64,000 nucleotides of DNA, taken from the NCBI RefSeq assembly GCF_000968685.2, contig NZ_LAKD02000006.1, positions 1 to 64,000 on the forward strand, in the 5' to 3' direction. Positions 26,010 to 34,997 of this stretch are shown one piece after another; the stretch's first letter is position 1; each line of letters opens with the position of its first letter. Below the pieces are notes generated by a model. It did not search any database. It had not been told where the DNA came from and was given only the letters and a program-made list of their open reading frames with translations. Source of the DNA: Streptomyces antioxidans (GTDB taxonomy: Bacteria > Actinomycetota > Actinomycetes > Streptomycetales > Streptomycetaceae). The position numbers were made by a program, and so were the translations under genes.

Positions 26010-26705
26010 ATGCACCCGGCAACCCTCCACCGCCGAGCCGCCCGCGCCGCGGCCGTGTACACCGCGCTCTTCCTGGTGCTGCTCGCCCTGGTGGCCGCCC
26101 ATTGGGGGCCCCTGGGGACCGTCGACCGGGACATCGTCGTCACCCTGCACCACTCCGCCGTCCGGCACCACGGCTTGACCCGGGTCAACAGGGTGCTCAC
26201 GGACTGGTGCTGGGACCCGTGGACGATGCGTGCGCTGCTGGCCGTGGCCGTGGGGTGGCTGCTGTGGCGCCGGGAGTGGCGGCTCGCCCTCTGGGTGGCC
26301 GTCACTGCGGCGCTGGGCACGGCGCTGCAGCAGGGGGTGAAGGCCGCGCTCGGCCGGGAGCGTCCCCGATGGGCGAACCCGGTGGACTCGGCGCACTACG
26401 CGGCCTTCCCGTCCGGCCACGCGCTGACCGCGACCGTCGCCTTCGGGCTGCTGCTGTGGCTGATGACGCTGCACGGGGCACCGGCGAAGTGGCTGCGGCT
26501 CATGGCCGCCGTAGGGGTCGTATCCGTGCTGGGCGTCGGCTTCACCCGCCTCTATCTGGGGGTCCACTGGCCCAGTGACGTCCTGGGCGGCTGGCTGCTG
26601 GGCGCGGCGCTGGTGTACGGGGCGATCGCCTCGTACGGCTGTGCCCGCGGCCGTACGGGCGACGACGGTCCGCGCGCCGGTCCCACGCCGGGCGTCGGCC
26701 AGTAA
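26010..26705 (+). CDS. PAP2-family membrane phosphatase
   Basis: The 231-residue membrane protein has the three phosphatase motifs: KAALGRERPRW, then FPSGHALTA, then TRLYLGVHWPSDVLGG with catalytic His. Members dephosphorylate phosphatidic acid or polyprenyl diphosphates. Five or six hydrophobic helices are visible. There is no clear ribosome site before the ATG. It converges on the nitrate reductase gene with 19 bp between stops and no obvious hairpin. Confidence 0.9.
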   Translation: MHPATLHRRAARAAAVYTALFLVLLALVAAHWGPLGTVDRDIVVTLHHSAVRHHGLTRVNRVLTDWCWDPWTMRALLAVAVGWLLWRREWRLALWVAVTAALGTALQQGVKAALGRERPRWANPVDSAHYAAFPSGHALTATVAFGLLLWLMTLHGAPAKWLRLMAAVGVVSVLGVGFTRLYLGVHWPSDVLGGWLLGAALVYGAIASYGCARGRTGDDGPRAGPTPGVGQ

Positions 26706-26724
26706 CGGCAGTCGGTAGCGGCGG

Positions 26725-29700
26725 TCAGTAGACGTCGCGCAGATAGCGTTTGTCGGTGGCGAGTTGCTTCACGTACGCCGCCGCCCCGGCCCCGCCCAGG
26801 CCGCCGTGGACGGTGGCGATGTCCCGCAGGGCCTGGTCGACGTCCTTGGCCATGCGGGAGGCGTCGCCGCAGACGTAGACCTGGGCGCCGTCCTGGAGCC
26901 AGGACCACAGCAGGGGACCGTGTTCGCGCATGCGGTCCTGGACGTATTTCTTGGCGCGCTCGTCGCGGGAGAACGCGGTGTCCAGACGGGTGAGGGTGCC
27001 GTCGGCGAGGAACGCGGTCAGCTCCTCCTCGTAGTAGAAGTCGGTCGCGCGGTGCTGTTCCCCGAAGAACAGCCAGTTCGGGGCGCGGTGGCCGCGGGCC
27101 CGGCGTTCCTCGAGGAAGCCGATGAAGGGGGCTATGCCGGTGCCGGGGCCGACCATCACCATCGGCGTGTCGGGGTCGGCGGGCGGGCGGAAGTGCGGTG
27201 TGCGCTGGACCCGGACCGGCACCCGGGTCCCCGGCTCGGCGTCGGCGAGGAAGGGGGAGCAGACGCCCTGGCGCGGACGGCCGCCCAGGTTCTCGTAACG
27301 GACGACGGAGACCGTCAGCGACACCAGGTGGGGGTCGGTCAGCGGGCTGGACGATATGGAGTACAGGCGGGGCCGCAGGCGTCCCAGCAAATCGGTCCAC
27401 TCCTGTGCCCCGGCCCGGATGCCGAACTCGGCCAGCACGTCCACGGCCTGCCGTCCCCAGGACCACTTCGCCAGCTCTCCCTTGTTGTCCGGGCGCAGGA
27501 GCTTCCGCAGCTCACGGGGGTCGTGGATCCGATCGGCGGCGAAGCGCAGCAGGTCGGGGGTGACGCTGGTGATGTCCAGATGGCGCGACAGGGCCTCGGC
27601 GAAGGGCATCTCCCCGACGTTCCCGATCCGAACGGCCGCGTTCGCGTCGAGGCCGGTGACGGCCAGCCACTCGGTCACCAGCTCGGGCCAGTTGAGCGGT
27701 CGCACCGCCAGGGCGTCACCGGCCTCGTAGCCCAGCGGGGTCTCGCCGTCGCGGGTGTCGAAGGTGAAGCGGCGGACCTCCTTGGCCGCGCCGGGCAGGC
27801 TCAGGCGACGGTTGCCGGTCAGCCGGGCGGTGGCGGGAGCGGGAGCCGTCCCTGCGGCGGCAGCCGTCCGTGCGGCAGGAGCCGTCCGTGCGGCGGGGGC
27901 CGGGTCGGGCGCGGGGGCCGGGTCGGGTGACGGTTGCTCCGCGTTCTTCAGCGCGATGAGTACCTGGTCGAGCCAGGCCCCGGCCTCGGCCCCGTAGTCC
28001 GGTTCGCAGTCGGTGCGCGGGGCCAGCCGCACGGCGCCCAGTTCTGCCATCCGCCGGTCGAGGCGGCGGCCGTGGCCGCAGAAGTCGCCGTAGGAGGAGT
28101 CGCCGAAGGCCAGGACGGAATAGCGCCGGTCCGGCAGGCGCGGGGCGTCGGGCGCGGTGAGGGCGGCCCAGAAGGCGGAGCCGTTGTCCGGTGCGTCGCC
28201 GTCGCCGAAGGTGCTCGTGATCAGCAACAGATCGGCGTCGTACGGCAGCGCGGCGGGGTCGGCCTCGTCCATGGACACACGGGAGGCGGCGTGACCGTGT
28301 GCGGTGAGCCGGTCGACCGTGGCCGCCGCGAACTCCTCGGCGTTCCCGGTCTGGGACGCCCAGAGGATCACGACCTGCCGGCGCGGCACCTCCGCGGTGG
28401 GAGCCGTCGGCTCGGCCCTGGAGTGCATCCCGGCCAGCACGCCGTTCACCCACAGGGCGTGCGACGGATGGAACGGGGCGTCCGCGGGCAGCACCGGCAC
28501 GCCGGGGGCGCCGGACGGGACACCGGCGAGGAAGCCGGTCAGGTACCGGCGCTCGTCTTCGGTGAGGGACGGCGGCGGGGTGGGTTCCAGCCCGAACGGG
28601 GCGGGAGCGGCAGCCGTGGGAAGAGGACCCGCCGGGGCAGTGGTGGACGTCATGTCCGCGGTGGCCGACGTGCCCGTGGACCGATGCTGTGCGTCCGCCG
28701 ACGCCGGAGCCCGCACCGTCACCGGCGTGGCCACCTTGGTCAGCGAGACCGCGCACACCTTGAACTCGGGCTGGAACGACAACGGATCGACGGCGTCGCT
28801 GGTCACCGCGTTCACACTCAGGTACTCCCCGAACAGGTCGTTCCAGTGGAACGGTGCGAAACAACAGCCCGGCCGCACCCGGTCGGTGACGACCGCGGGC
28901 AGCACGGCCCGGCCGCGCCGCGAGGCGACCTCCACCGAATCCCCCTCGGCGACGCCCAGTTCCGCGGCGTCCCGCGGGTGCACCTCCACGAAGGGTCCGG
29001 GGTTGAGCCTGTTCAGCCTCGGCACCCTGGCCGTCTTCGTCAGGGTGTGCCACTGGTGCTGCAGACGGCCGGTGTTGAGTTGGTACGGATAGTCGTCATC
29101 GGGCAGCTCCGCGGCCGGGACGTGCGGGCGGGGGTAGAAGACCGCGCGACCGGTCGCGGTCGGGAAGAGCGGCGCGCCGTCCGCACCGAGGTACCGGATC
29201 GGATTGCGGTCGGCCCCCTCGGCGCTCGCTGCGGGCCACTGCACCGGGGCGGCGCGCAGCCGCTCGTAGCTCACACCGCGCAGGTCCCAGCCGGTCACCG
29301 GATTCCAGGCGCGCTTGATCTCCTCGAAGACCTCCTCCGCGCTGTCGTACCCGAAGCCCCTCGCAAAGCCCATGGCACGGGCCACGGCCGCGATGACGCG
29401 CCAGTCGGCCATCGCCTCGCCGGGTGGATCGACCACCGGCCGGGCGAGGGTGAGGTTGCGCTCGCTGTTGATCAGGACGCCCTCGGTCTCGGTCCACAGC
29501 GCGCCGGGCAGTACGACATCGGCGTAGGCGTTCGTCTCCGTCTCGGCGAACACGTCCTGTGTGACGACGAATTCGGCGGCCTCCAGGCCCTCGATGACCG
29601 TCTTACGGTTCGCGACGGAGGCGACCGGGTTGGTGCAGATGATCCAGCACGCCTTGATGTCCCCGTCGGCCATCCTCTGGAACATCTCGACGGTGCCCTT

Positions 29701-30885
29701 ACCGACGCCGTCCGCGCGGATCGTGTCCTGCGGCAGTCCCCACAGGTTCTCGACGAAGGCCCGGTCGGCGTCGGCGAGCACCGACCGCTGACCGGGGAGT
29801 CCCGGCCCCATGTAGCCCATCTCCCGGCCGCCCATGGCGTTGGGCTGTCCGGTCAGGGAGAAGGGTCCGCTGCCCGGGCGGCAGATCGCGCCGGTGGCGA
29901 GGTGGAGGTTGACCAGCGCGTTGGTGTTCCAGGTGCCGTGGGTGGACTGGTTGAGGCCCATCGTCCAGCAGCTCATCCACTCGCCCGCCTCGCCGATCAG
30001 CCGGGCGGCCTCGCGGATGTCGTCCTCCGGGATGCCGGTGATCTCGGCGACGGTGGCGGGCGGGTAGTCGGCGAGGAACTCCGGGATCGCCTCCCAGCCC
30101 TCGGTGTGCGCCGCGATGAACGCGGCGTCGGTGTGGCCGTTCGCCCGCAGAAGGTGCAGCAGCCCATTGAGCAGTGCCAGGTCCGTACCCGGCTTGATCT
30201 GCAAGAACAGATCGGCCTTGGCGGCGGTGGCGGTGCGGCGCGGATCGACCACGATCAGCTTGGCACCAGCCGACTTCACCCGGTCCATCATCCGCAGGAA
30301 GAGGATGGGATGGGCGTCGGCCATGTTGGAGCCGATGACGAAGAAGACATCGGCCCGGTCGAAGTCCTCATAGGAGCCCGGCGGCCCGTCCGCGCCCAGC
30401 GAGAGCTTGTAGCCGGTCCCGGCGCTGGCCATGCACAGCCGGGAGTTCGACTCGATCTGATTGGTGCGGAGGAACCCCTTGGCCAGCTTGTTCACGAGGT
30501 ACTGCGCCTCCAGGCTCAGCTGCCCGGAGACATAGAGGGCGACCGCGTCCGGCCCGTGCTCCTCGACGATCGCCCGCAGTCGCCGCGCCGTCTCGGCGAT
30601 CGCCTCGTCCCTGGGCGTCGGCACCGGCTCTTCCGCGCGGTGCGGACGCCGGAGCGCCGTGGTCAGACGCCCGGGGGCGGCGAGCATGTCGGCCGTGGTG
30701 GCACCCTTGGCGCACAGTCGGCCGAAGTTCGCGGGGTGCTCCTTGTCCCCGGAGGCCTTCCGCACCGTACGGCGCCCATCCGGCCCGCTGCCGACATCGA
30801 GGACCAAGCCGCATCCCACACCGCAGTACGAGCAGACCGTCCGCACCTTCGTCGTGTCCTCGCTCCGCGAACCCGAGGCGGCCAC
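26725..30885 (-). CDS. Assimilatory nitrate reductase fused to diflavin reductase
   Basis: This 1386-residue protein joins a molybdopterin nitrate reductase to a CysJ-like electron supply. Cys18, Cys21, Cys25 and Cys58 form an N-terminal Fe-S site. Molybdopterin domains run to about residue 740, with [14 protein letters not shown] and the [13 protein letters not shown] segment. After a Pro/Ala-rich linker comes a flavodoxin domain ([15 protein letters not shown], about 835-975), then an FAD domain (RLYSISSSP) and an NADPH domain ([13 protein letters not shown], ending RYLRDVY). It should reduce nitrate to nitrite with NADPH alone. GTG 30885 has GGGAGG 5 nt upstream. The 172 bp upstream shows no box I can call GlnR. 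Confidence 0.92.
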   Translation of the reverse strand: MAASGSRSEDTTKVRTVCSYCGVGCGLVLDVGSGPDGRRTVRKASGDKEHPANFGRLCAKGATTADMLAAPGRLTTALRRPHRAEEPVPTPRDEAIAETARRLRAIVEEHGPDAVALYVSGQLSLEAQYLVNKLAKGFLRTNQIESNSRLCMASAGTGYKLSLGADGPPGSYEDFDRADVFFVIGSNMADAHPILFLRMMDRVKSAGAKLIVVDPRRTATAAKADLFLQIKPGTDLALLNGLLHLLRANGHTDAAFIAAHTEGWEAIPEFLADYPPATVAEITGIPEDDIREAARLIGEAGEWMSCWTMGLNQSTHGTWNTNALVNLHLATGAICRPGSGPFSLTGQPNAMGGREMGYMGPGLPGQRSVLADADRAFVENLWGLPQDTIRADGVGKGTVEMFQRMADGDIKACWIICTNPVASVANRKTVIEGLEAAEFVVTQDVFAETETNAYADVVLPGALWTETEGVLINSERNLTLARPVVDPPGEAMADWRVIAAVARAMGFARGFGYDSAEEVFEEIKRAWNPVTGWDLRGVSYERLRAAPVQWPAASAEGADRNPIRYLGADGAPLFPTATGRAVFYPRPHVPAAELPDDDYPYQLNTGRLQHQWHTLTKTARVPRLNRLNPGPFVEVHPRDAAELGVAEGDSVEVASRRGRAVLPAVVTDRVRPGCCFAPFHWNDLFGEYLSVNAVTSDAVDPLSFQPEFKVCAVSLTKVATPVTVRAPASADAQHRSTGTSATADMTSTTAPAGPLPTAAAPAPFGLEPTPPPSLTEDERRYLTGFLAGVPSGAPGVPVLPADAPFHPSHALWVNGVLAGMHSRAEPTAPTAEVPRRQVVILWASQTGNAEEFAAATVDRLTAHGHAASRVSMDEADPAALPYDADLLLITSTFGDGDAPDNGSAFWAALTAPDAPRLPDRRYSVLAFGDSSYGDFCGHGRRLDRRMAELGAVRLAPRTDCEPDYGAEAGAWLDQVLIALKNAEQPSPDPAPAPDPAPAARTAPAARTAAAAGTAPAPATARLTGNRRLSLPGAAKEVRRFTFDTRDGETPLGYEAGDALAVRPLNWPELVTEWLAVTGLDANAAVRIGNVGEMPFAEALSRHLDITSVTPDLLRFAADRIHDPRELRKLLRPDNKGELAKWSWGRQAVDVLAEFGIRAGAQEWTDLLGRLRPRLYSISSSPLTDPHLVSLTVSVVRYENLGGRPRQGVCSPFLADAEPGTRVPVRVQRTPHFRPPADPDTPMVMVGPGTGIAPFIGFLEERRARGHRAPNWLFFGEQHRATDFYYEEELTAFLADGTLTRLDTAFSRDERAKKYVQDRMREHGPLLWSWLQDGAQVYVCGDASRMAKDVDQALRDIATVHGGLGGAGAAAYVKQLATDKRYLRDVY

Positions 30886-31057
30886 GGGCGCCTCCCTATC
30901 CTGTGCTCGGTCCGGTCCCCACGTCTCTCGTGACTCTACGAACCGCTCGTTGCACAGGTCTCTCGGGCCGGTCACCGGCGGTTAAACCCCTGCGCACAGG
31001 ACCTGGAGGCCGCCTGTGAGCAGGGATCATACGTCCGCAACGCAACCGGGGCGGTCG

Positions 31058-31375
31058 TCACGCCGGAGGCTCCCGGGATGGCGCCACGGCGTCGGCGACG
31101 ATCGCTCGCAGTGCCTCGATATGGGCGTTGAAGGCGTCCCGGCCGGTGCTGGTGAGCCGGGCGCGCACCTTCCGGCGGCCGCCGATGAGGCGGCGCTCCG
31201 TGGCCACGTACCCGGCCTCTTCGAGCGTCGTGAGCTGCTTGGAGAGCGCCGAGTCGGACAGCTGGAGCCGGTCCTTGAGGAAGGCGAACTCCGCCCAGTC
31301 GGCGGCCGCCAGGGTCGCCACCAGCGACAGCCGGGTGCTGGGATGGATCAGCTCGTCGAACCGCGCCTCCGTCAC
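31058..31375 (-). CDS. Winged-helix transcriptional regulator
   Basis: The 105-residue protein is a single winged-helix domain: LSLVATLAAADWAEFAFLKD, recognition helix SDSALSKQLTTLEEAGYV, then a basic wing (ERRLIGGRRKVRARLT). It resembles the small MarR/ArsR-like HTH_34 group. The GTG start overlaps the stop of the membrane-protein gene as GTGA, so the two are translated together. The twin palindromes ahead of the operon are the likely binding sites, giving autoregulation. Confidence 0.88.
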   Translation of the reverse strand: MTEARFDELIHPSTRLSLVATLAAADWAEFAFLKDRLQLSDSALSKQLTTLEEAGYVATERRLIGGRRKVRARLTSTGRDAFNAHIEALRAIVADAVAPSREPPA

Positions 31376-31836
31376 GCCCGCACCCACCGGCGCAGCACGC
31401 GCAGGATCTCCGGTCCGCCGAACCCGACGACGGCCGCCGTCAGCACCGCCGCCCAGATACCGGCATGACCGGCGCCGTCGGCGTCGAGCGCGAGCGCCAC
31501 CAGGACGGTGACCGCGACGAGCCCGAACAGCATGCCGACCACCACCAGGGGGATGCGGCGACCGGCGACCGCCGCGCTCACCTGGAGCCGATCCGTGCGC
31601 CGGCGCCCGTCGAGCAAGCGCGCCGCGAGCACCCCGTGCCCCACGCCGAAGGCCACGGTCGCGATCCCGGCCAGCCAGGGCGGCAGCACGGTGCCCAGCA
31701 CGCCCAGCAGCAGCCAGCCGGTCGCCATGGCCCACCAGTAACCCCGGGGCAGGCCGACTTCCTCGGCCACCTGGTGCCGGGCGCGGTCTGCTGCGTCGAG
31801 GGCGGTACGGGCCTGTTCCGGAGCGATGTCGACCAT
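31372..31836 (-). CDS. Small membrane protein co-transcribed with regulator
   Basis: The 154-residue protein has an N-terminal amphipathic stretch and four hydrophobic segments (WWAMATGWLLLGVLGTVLPP, LAGIATVAFGVGHGVLAA, IPLVVVGMLFGLVAVTVLV, GIWAAVLTAAVVGFGG). No transporter motif is seen. It is translated ahead of, and coupled to, the winged-helix regulator, so it may sense or respond to the same signal. GAGG is 9 nt before the ATG. Confidence 0.8.
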   Translation of the reverse strand: MVDIAPEQARTALDAADRARHQVAEEVGLPRGYWWAMATGWLLLGVLGTVLPPWLAGIATVAFGVGHGVLAARLLDGRRRTDRLQVSAAVAGRRIPLVVVGMLFGLVAVTVLVALALDADGAGHAGIWAAVLTAAVVGFGGPEILRVLRRWVRA

Positions 31837-31847
31837 GATGAGACCTC

Positions 31848-31894
31848 ACTTTCCTGTCGGGAAAGTAAGCATCCAACTTTCCCGACAGGAAAGT
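31848..31894. promoter_or_regulatory. Twin nested palindromes controlling the HTH/membrane operon
   Basis: ACTTTCCTGTCGGGAAAGT (31848-31866) and its exact reverse complement (31876-31894) are separated by 9 nt. Each arm is itself ACTTTCC-N5-GGAAAGT. The pair lies 12-58 nt before the membrane-protein start. On the minus strand TTGACT overlaps the outer edge, so the operators cover the promoter. Confidence 0.75.
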
Positions 31895-31940
31895 CAAGGG
31901 CCGAAGGAGCCCGATCCGGCGAACTCGCGCGGGCTCCGCG

Positions 31941-32828
31941 CTAGCCGTGGGCGGGAGGGGTGTCCCGCGGTTCGGAGGGGGCGAGGAGATAGGAGTGGAG
32001 CTGCCCGAGCAGTTCCGCGATGCCTTCCCTGTCGGCGCGGTAGCGGACCAGCTTGCCGCTGCGCGTCGACTGGAGCAGCCCACCGCGCCGGAGGACCGCG
32101 AGGTGCTCGGAGGTGGTCGACGGGCCGAGCCCGGCGCGCTCGGCGGCCTCGCCGACGGTCAGCTCCTCCCCGTCGGCGAAGTGCGCGAAGAGTTTCTGAC
32201 GGGTTCCGCTGGTCAGCGCCTTGAGGAAGACCTGGAGGTCATCGCCGGGCACGGCGGCCCCGGGGCGTATCGCCCGCCCCGTACCGGGGTCCGCCCGCCC
32301 GGAGGCCCGGTCGCCGACCACCCGCGGGAGCCCGCCCGGGGCCCGGTACGGGCGGGGGACGCGGAGCGGGCGGTGGAGGTCGAACTCGGTCGGGGGGATG
32401 TCCAGGGCCGAGCACGCCTCGCGGACGACGTCCCGTTCGCTCTCGTCGAAGTAGCCGTCGGCGCAGCCGATGACGATGCCGATCTGGATGACGGCCCGGG
32501 CCTCGGCGGGCCTCCTCCTCGCCTTGCCGATCTCCCGCATGGCGCTCGCCCTGCCGAGGGCGAAGTCCGCGGTGACCTCGTCTAGGCGGTCCTCGAAGCG
32601 GCGGTGCAGATCGTCCGGGGGGAAGTTCTGGAGCACGTCATTGGTGGCGATGAGCTGGGCGACGCGCCGCCGCTCGGCCGGGTCGATCGTGCCGTCCGCC
32701 GCCGCCACCAAGGCGCACATCGCCATGCTCGCGTCCCGGAACGCCCCGCTCTGCAACTCGTGCTTCTTCGCCGTGAGCTGAGCCTGCATCGTCTGGACCG
32801 AGTCCTTGAGGCGGTCCCACAGCGTCAT
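31941..32828 (-). CDS. TerB domain fused to ArsR-type HTH
   Basis: The 295-residue open frame contains two proteins usually separate. Residues 1-150 form a TerB (tellurite-resistance-like) helical domain with two acidic segments, AAADGTIDPAERRR and GCADGYFDESERD, ending at PPTEFDL where free TerB proteins usually stop. A Pro/Arg/Gly-rich linker of about 45 residues looks like translated spacer. Then an ArsR winged helix follows (ALTSGTRQKLFAHF, then GPSTTSEHLAVLRRGGLL). AAGGAG lies 6 nt before ATG 32828. The frame is open throughout, so a real fusion or two genes with an internal start (GTG at the VPGDDLQ residues) are both possible. Confidence 0.78.
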   Translation of the reverse strand: MTLWDRLKDSVQTMQAQLTAKKHELQSGAFRDASMAMCALVAAADGTIDPAERRRVAQLIATNDVLQNFPPDDLHRRFEDRLDEVTADFALGRASAMREIGKARRRPAEARAVIQIGIVIGCADGYFDESERDVVREACSALDIPPTEFDLHRPLRVPRPYRAPGGLPRVVGDRASGRADPGTGRAIRPGAAVPGDDLQVFLKALTSGTRQKLFAHFADGEELTVGEAAERAGLGPSTTSEHLAVLRRGGLLQSTRSGKLVRYRADREGIAELLGQLHSYLLAPSEPRDTPPAHG

Positions 32829-32874
32829 CTGCATCTCCTTCTCAGTAATACCTCCATTGTGGGGAGAAAACAGA

Positions 32875-32892
32875 ATCTACACGTTTGTAGAT
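32875..32892. terminator. AT-rich inverted repeat at the end of the MFS gene
   Basis: ATCTACA-CGTT-TGTAGAT has perfect 7-bp arms. On the minus strand it is followed by TCTGTTTTCT, so it could end the MFS transcript. It also lies just upstream of the TerB-ArsR gene and could be an operator for it. Confidence 0.5.
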
Positions 32893-34412
32893 CACCGGCC
32901 CCCGCCAGGTCCGCCACCGGCGCGGAGCGGGAGCTTCTTCAGGAAGAGCGCGCAGACCAGGCCCACCAGGGTGAGCGGCAGAGCGGTGAGGAAGACGGTG
33001 GACAGGGAGTCCGCGTACGCCGAGGTGTAGGCGTCCCGCGCGGCTTCCGTCATGCGGCGCACGGCCTCCGGACTGATGGACGCACCCTCGCCGAGTTCCA
33101 CCGTCCGACCGGCGAGCCCGTGGTTGAGTATGGCACCGAAGACCGAGGCGCCGAGCGAGGTGCCCAGCATCCTGGCGAAGGTGACGGTGGCCGTCGCCGC
33201 GCCGATGTCCCGCACCTCGACCGCGCTCTGCGAGGCGACGACGGTGACCTGCTGGGAGAGTCCGGCGCCGAGGCCGAGTACGGCCATGAAGGCGGAGGCG
33301 GCGGCGAAGCCGGTACCGGCCGTCATGGTCGACAGCAGGTAGAGGGCCACCGCGGAGACGGCCATGCTCGCGGCGGGGAACCACTTGTACTGCCCCGTCG
33401 CGGCCATGTAGTGGCCGGTGGCCATCGTGGCCAGGAGCATTCCGGCCGTCATCGGGAGCATCAGCAGACCGGCGTTCTGCGGGCTGGTGCCCGTCACCAT
33501 CTGCAGATACAGAGCGAGGTAGTTCAGTGCGCCGATGGAGATGAAACCGCCGACGAACGCCACCGCGTTGGAGATGGTGAAGGTGGAGCTGGTGAACATG
33601 CGCAGCGGAACGACCGGTTCGGCCGCCCGGCGCTCCGCCGCGAACCAGAGCAGCCCCAGGGCGAGAACGGCGACCGCCAGCCCGACGATGACCGCGGAGC
33701 CCCATGCGTACGCGGTGCCCGCCCAGTTGGTGAGCAGCACCAGGCAGCTCACGGCGCCCCCGAGGGTGACGATGCCCGCGTAGTCGACCCGCGGGGTCCC
33801 CCGGCGGCCGGGTGGCGGCAGGAAGACGGCCACCATCAGCAGGGCGATCGCGCCGACCGGCATATTGACGAAGAAGACCCAGCGCCAGCCGAGGTGGTCG
33901 GTGATCAACCCGCCGAGCAGGGGGCCGCTGACGGCGGACACGGCGAAGGTGGCGGTGGCGTAACTCTGGTAGCGGGCACCCTCGCGGGGGCTGAACAGGT
34001 CACCGAGGATCGCGAAGATCGAGACGGTGAGCCCGCCCCCGCCGACGCCCTGTACGGCACGGAACACGATGAGTTGGGTCATCGACCCGGCCGCGCCGCA
34101 CAGCGCGGAGCCGATGAGGAAGACCACGATGGCGAAGACGAAGACCCGCTTGCGTCCGAGGAGATCGCCGAGCTTCCCGTACAGCGGGGTGGTCACACTG
34201 AAGGTCAGCAGATACGCGGTGCTGACCCAGGCGAACTGTTCGAGACCGCCGAGGTCACCGCTGATGGTCGGCATGGCGGTGGCGACGATCTGGGTGTCCA
34301 GGGTCCCCAGCAGCATGGCGAGCATCAGTCCCAGAAAGACCAGGACCGCCTGCTGACGAGGCGGGGGCGCCTTTTCGATGTCCACGGCGTGCGCCGACTG
34401 AGCGCGCGACAT
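32892..34412 (-). CDS. MFS drug exporter, DHA2 family (14 helices)
   Basis: The 506-residue membrane protein has about 14 hydrophobic helices. It carries the DHA2 signature pieces TLDTQIVATAMPTISGDLGG in the first loop, YLLTFSVTTPLYGKLGDLLGRKRV (motif A), and SGPLLGGLITDHLGWRWVFF (motif C region). It should export drugs or metabolites using the proton gradient. GAGGAGGG stands before ATG 34412. It diverges from a small HTH gene, and the spacer holds three matching TGTCA-N8-TGACA sites. TTGACA and TAGGTT on the minus strand give a promoter overlapping two of them. Confidence 0.92.
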   Translation of the reverse strand: MSRAQSAHAVDIEKAPPPRQQAVLVFLGLMLAMLLGTLDTQIVATAMPTISGDLGGLEQFAWVSTAYLLTFSVTTPLYGKLGDLLGRKRVFVFAIVVFLIGSALCGAAGSMTQLIVFRAVQGVGGGGLTVSIFAILGDLFSPREGARYQSYATATFAVSAVSGPLLGGLITDHLGWRWVFFVNMPVGAIALLMVAVFLPPPGRRGTPRVDYAGIVTLGGAVSCLVLLTNWAGTAYAWGSAVIVGLAVAVLALGLLWFAAERRAAEPVVPLRMFTSSTFTISNAVAFVGGFISIGALNYLALYLQMVTGTSPQNAGLLMLPMTAGMLLATMATGHYMAATGQYKWFPAASMAVSAVALYLLSTMTAGTGFAAASAFMAVLGLGAGLSQQVTVVASQSAVEVRDIGAATATVTFARMLGTSLGASVFGAILNHGLAGRTVELGEGASISPEAVRRMTEAARDAYTSAYADSLSTVFLTALPLTLVGLVCALFLKKLPLRAGGGPGGGR

Positions 34413-34477
34413 GGCATCCCTCCTCCCGATGGATGGATGGGTGGGTGTGGATGGGTGTGGATTTCTGCCCGGACCCA

Positions 34478-34573
34478 TGTCAACCTAGGGTGACAGTCGC
34501 TGGCGTGTCAACCCAAGCTGACACACCCGCCGGGATCCTTGACGCCCAGCCGGACCGTCAGTTTGGGTTGACA
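34478..34573. promoter_or_regulatory. Three TGTCA-N8-TGACA operators between MFS and HTH genes
   Basis: Sites at 34478-34495, 34506-34523 and 34556-34573 share TGTCAaCCyarGyTGACA (the third begins CGTCA). The first two overlap the minus-strand promoter TTGACA-N18-TAGGTT of the exporter. The third ends one base before the ATG of the HTH gene, covering its probable -10 (TTGGGT, 34563-34568). This layout suits a repressor controlling itself and the pump. Confidence 0.72.
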
Positions 34574-34574
34574 C

Positions 34575-34850
34575 ATGGACGAATCCAAGGTGAACGAGCT
34601 CGTTGCGGCGGCGACGTCGGACAAGATCCGCGAAGGGCTGGCCGCCGTACGAGCACTGCGGGGGCTCGTCGACGAGATGGAGGCGCTGCAGGTCGACCGG
34701 GCGCGTGAACTCGGCTGGGCCTGGGGCGACATCGCCGAGCCGCTTGGCGTCTCGCGGCAGTCGGCGCACAAGAAGCACACCCGGCGGCGTGCGAAGACCT
34801 CGCGTACGGCCGCGCGGCCGGGCGGGGCGGGGTCTGAGGAGGCGCCCTGA
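34575..34850 (+). CDS. Small HTH DNA-binding protein
   Basis: The 91-residue protein has an N-terminal helical region (LAAVRALRGLVDEMEALQVD) and a sigma-like helix-turn-helix with WAWGDIAEPLGVSRQSAHKK as its core, then a basic Ser/Thr/Arg tail. No ribosome site precedes the ATG, and TTGGGT ends 6 nt upstream, so translation may be leaderless. It is the obvious candidate to bind the three nearby operators and control the divergent exporter. Confidence 0.85.
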   Translation: MDESKVNELVAAATSDKIREGLAAVRALRGLVDEMEALQVDRARELGWAWGDIAEPLGVSRQSAHKKHTRRRAKTSRTAARPGGAGSEEAP

Positions 34851-34997
34851 AGGGAAGGGACGCGGGGATAGGGGGAGGGCGCGGGGCCGTGTCACCGTGC
34901 GGCGCCGAACGGGGCCGGGCCCACGGCATACGATGCCGGAAGTCCCAGCCCCTGGCCACGCCGTACTGGCCACACCGTCGACGAGGGAGCGTCAGCC

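Noticed and set aside
27934..30933. 999-codon open frame on the plus strand opposite the nitrate reductase gene.
   Set aside because: It is an antisense shadow of a high-GC gene. Its translation shows Arg/Gly/Val-rich repeats without any family motif, while the minus strand has complete conserved domains.
30886..31057. Search for a GlnR or NnaR box upstream of the nitrate reductase gene.
   Set aside because: GTTTAACC and GTGACC pieces exist, but the spacing and half-sites do not match the GlnR pattern well enough to call.
34429..34461. GATGGATGGATGGGTGGGTG run upstream of the MFS gene.
   Set aside because: It looks like a simple tetranucleotide microsatellite. It could slip, but nothing links it to function beyond spacing before the start.
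32604..34493. 629-codon plus-strand frame opposite the MFS gene.
   Set aside because: Gln/Glu/Gly/Arg-rich antisense translation, whereas the minus strand encodes clear transmembrane helices and MFS motifs.
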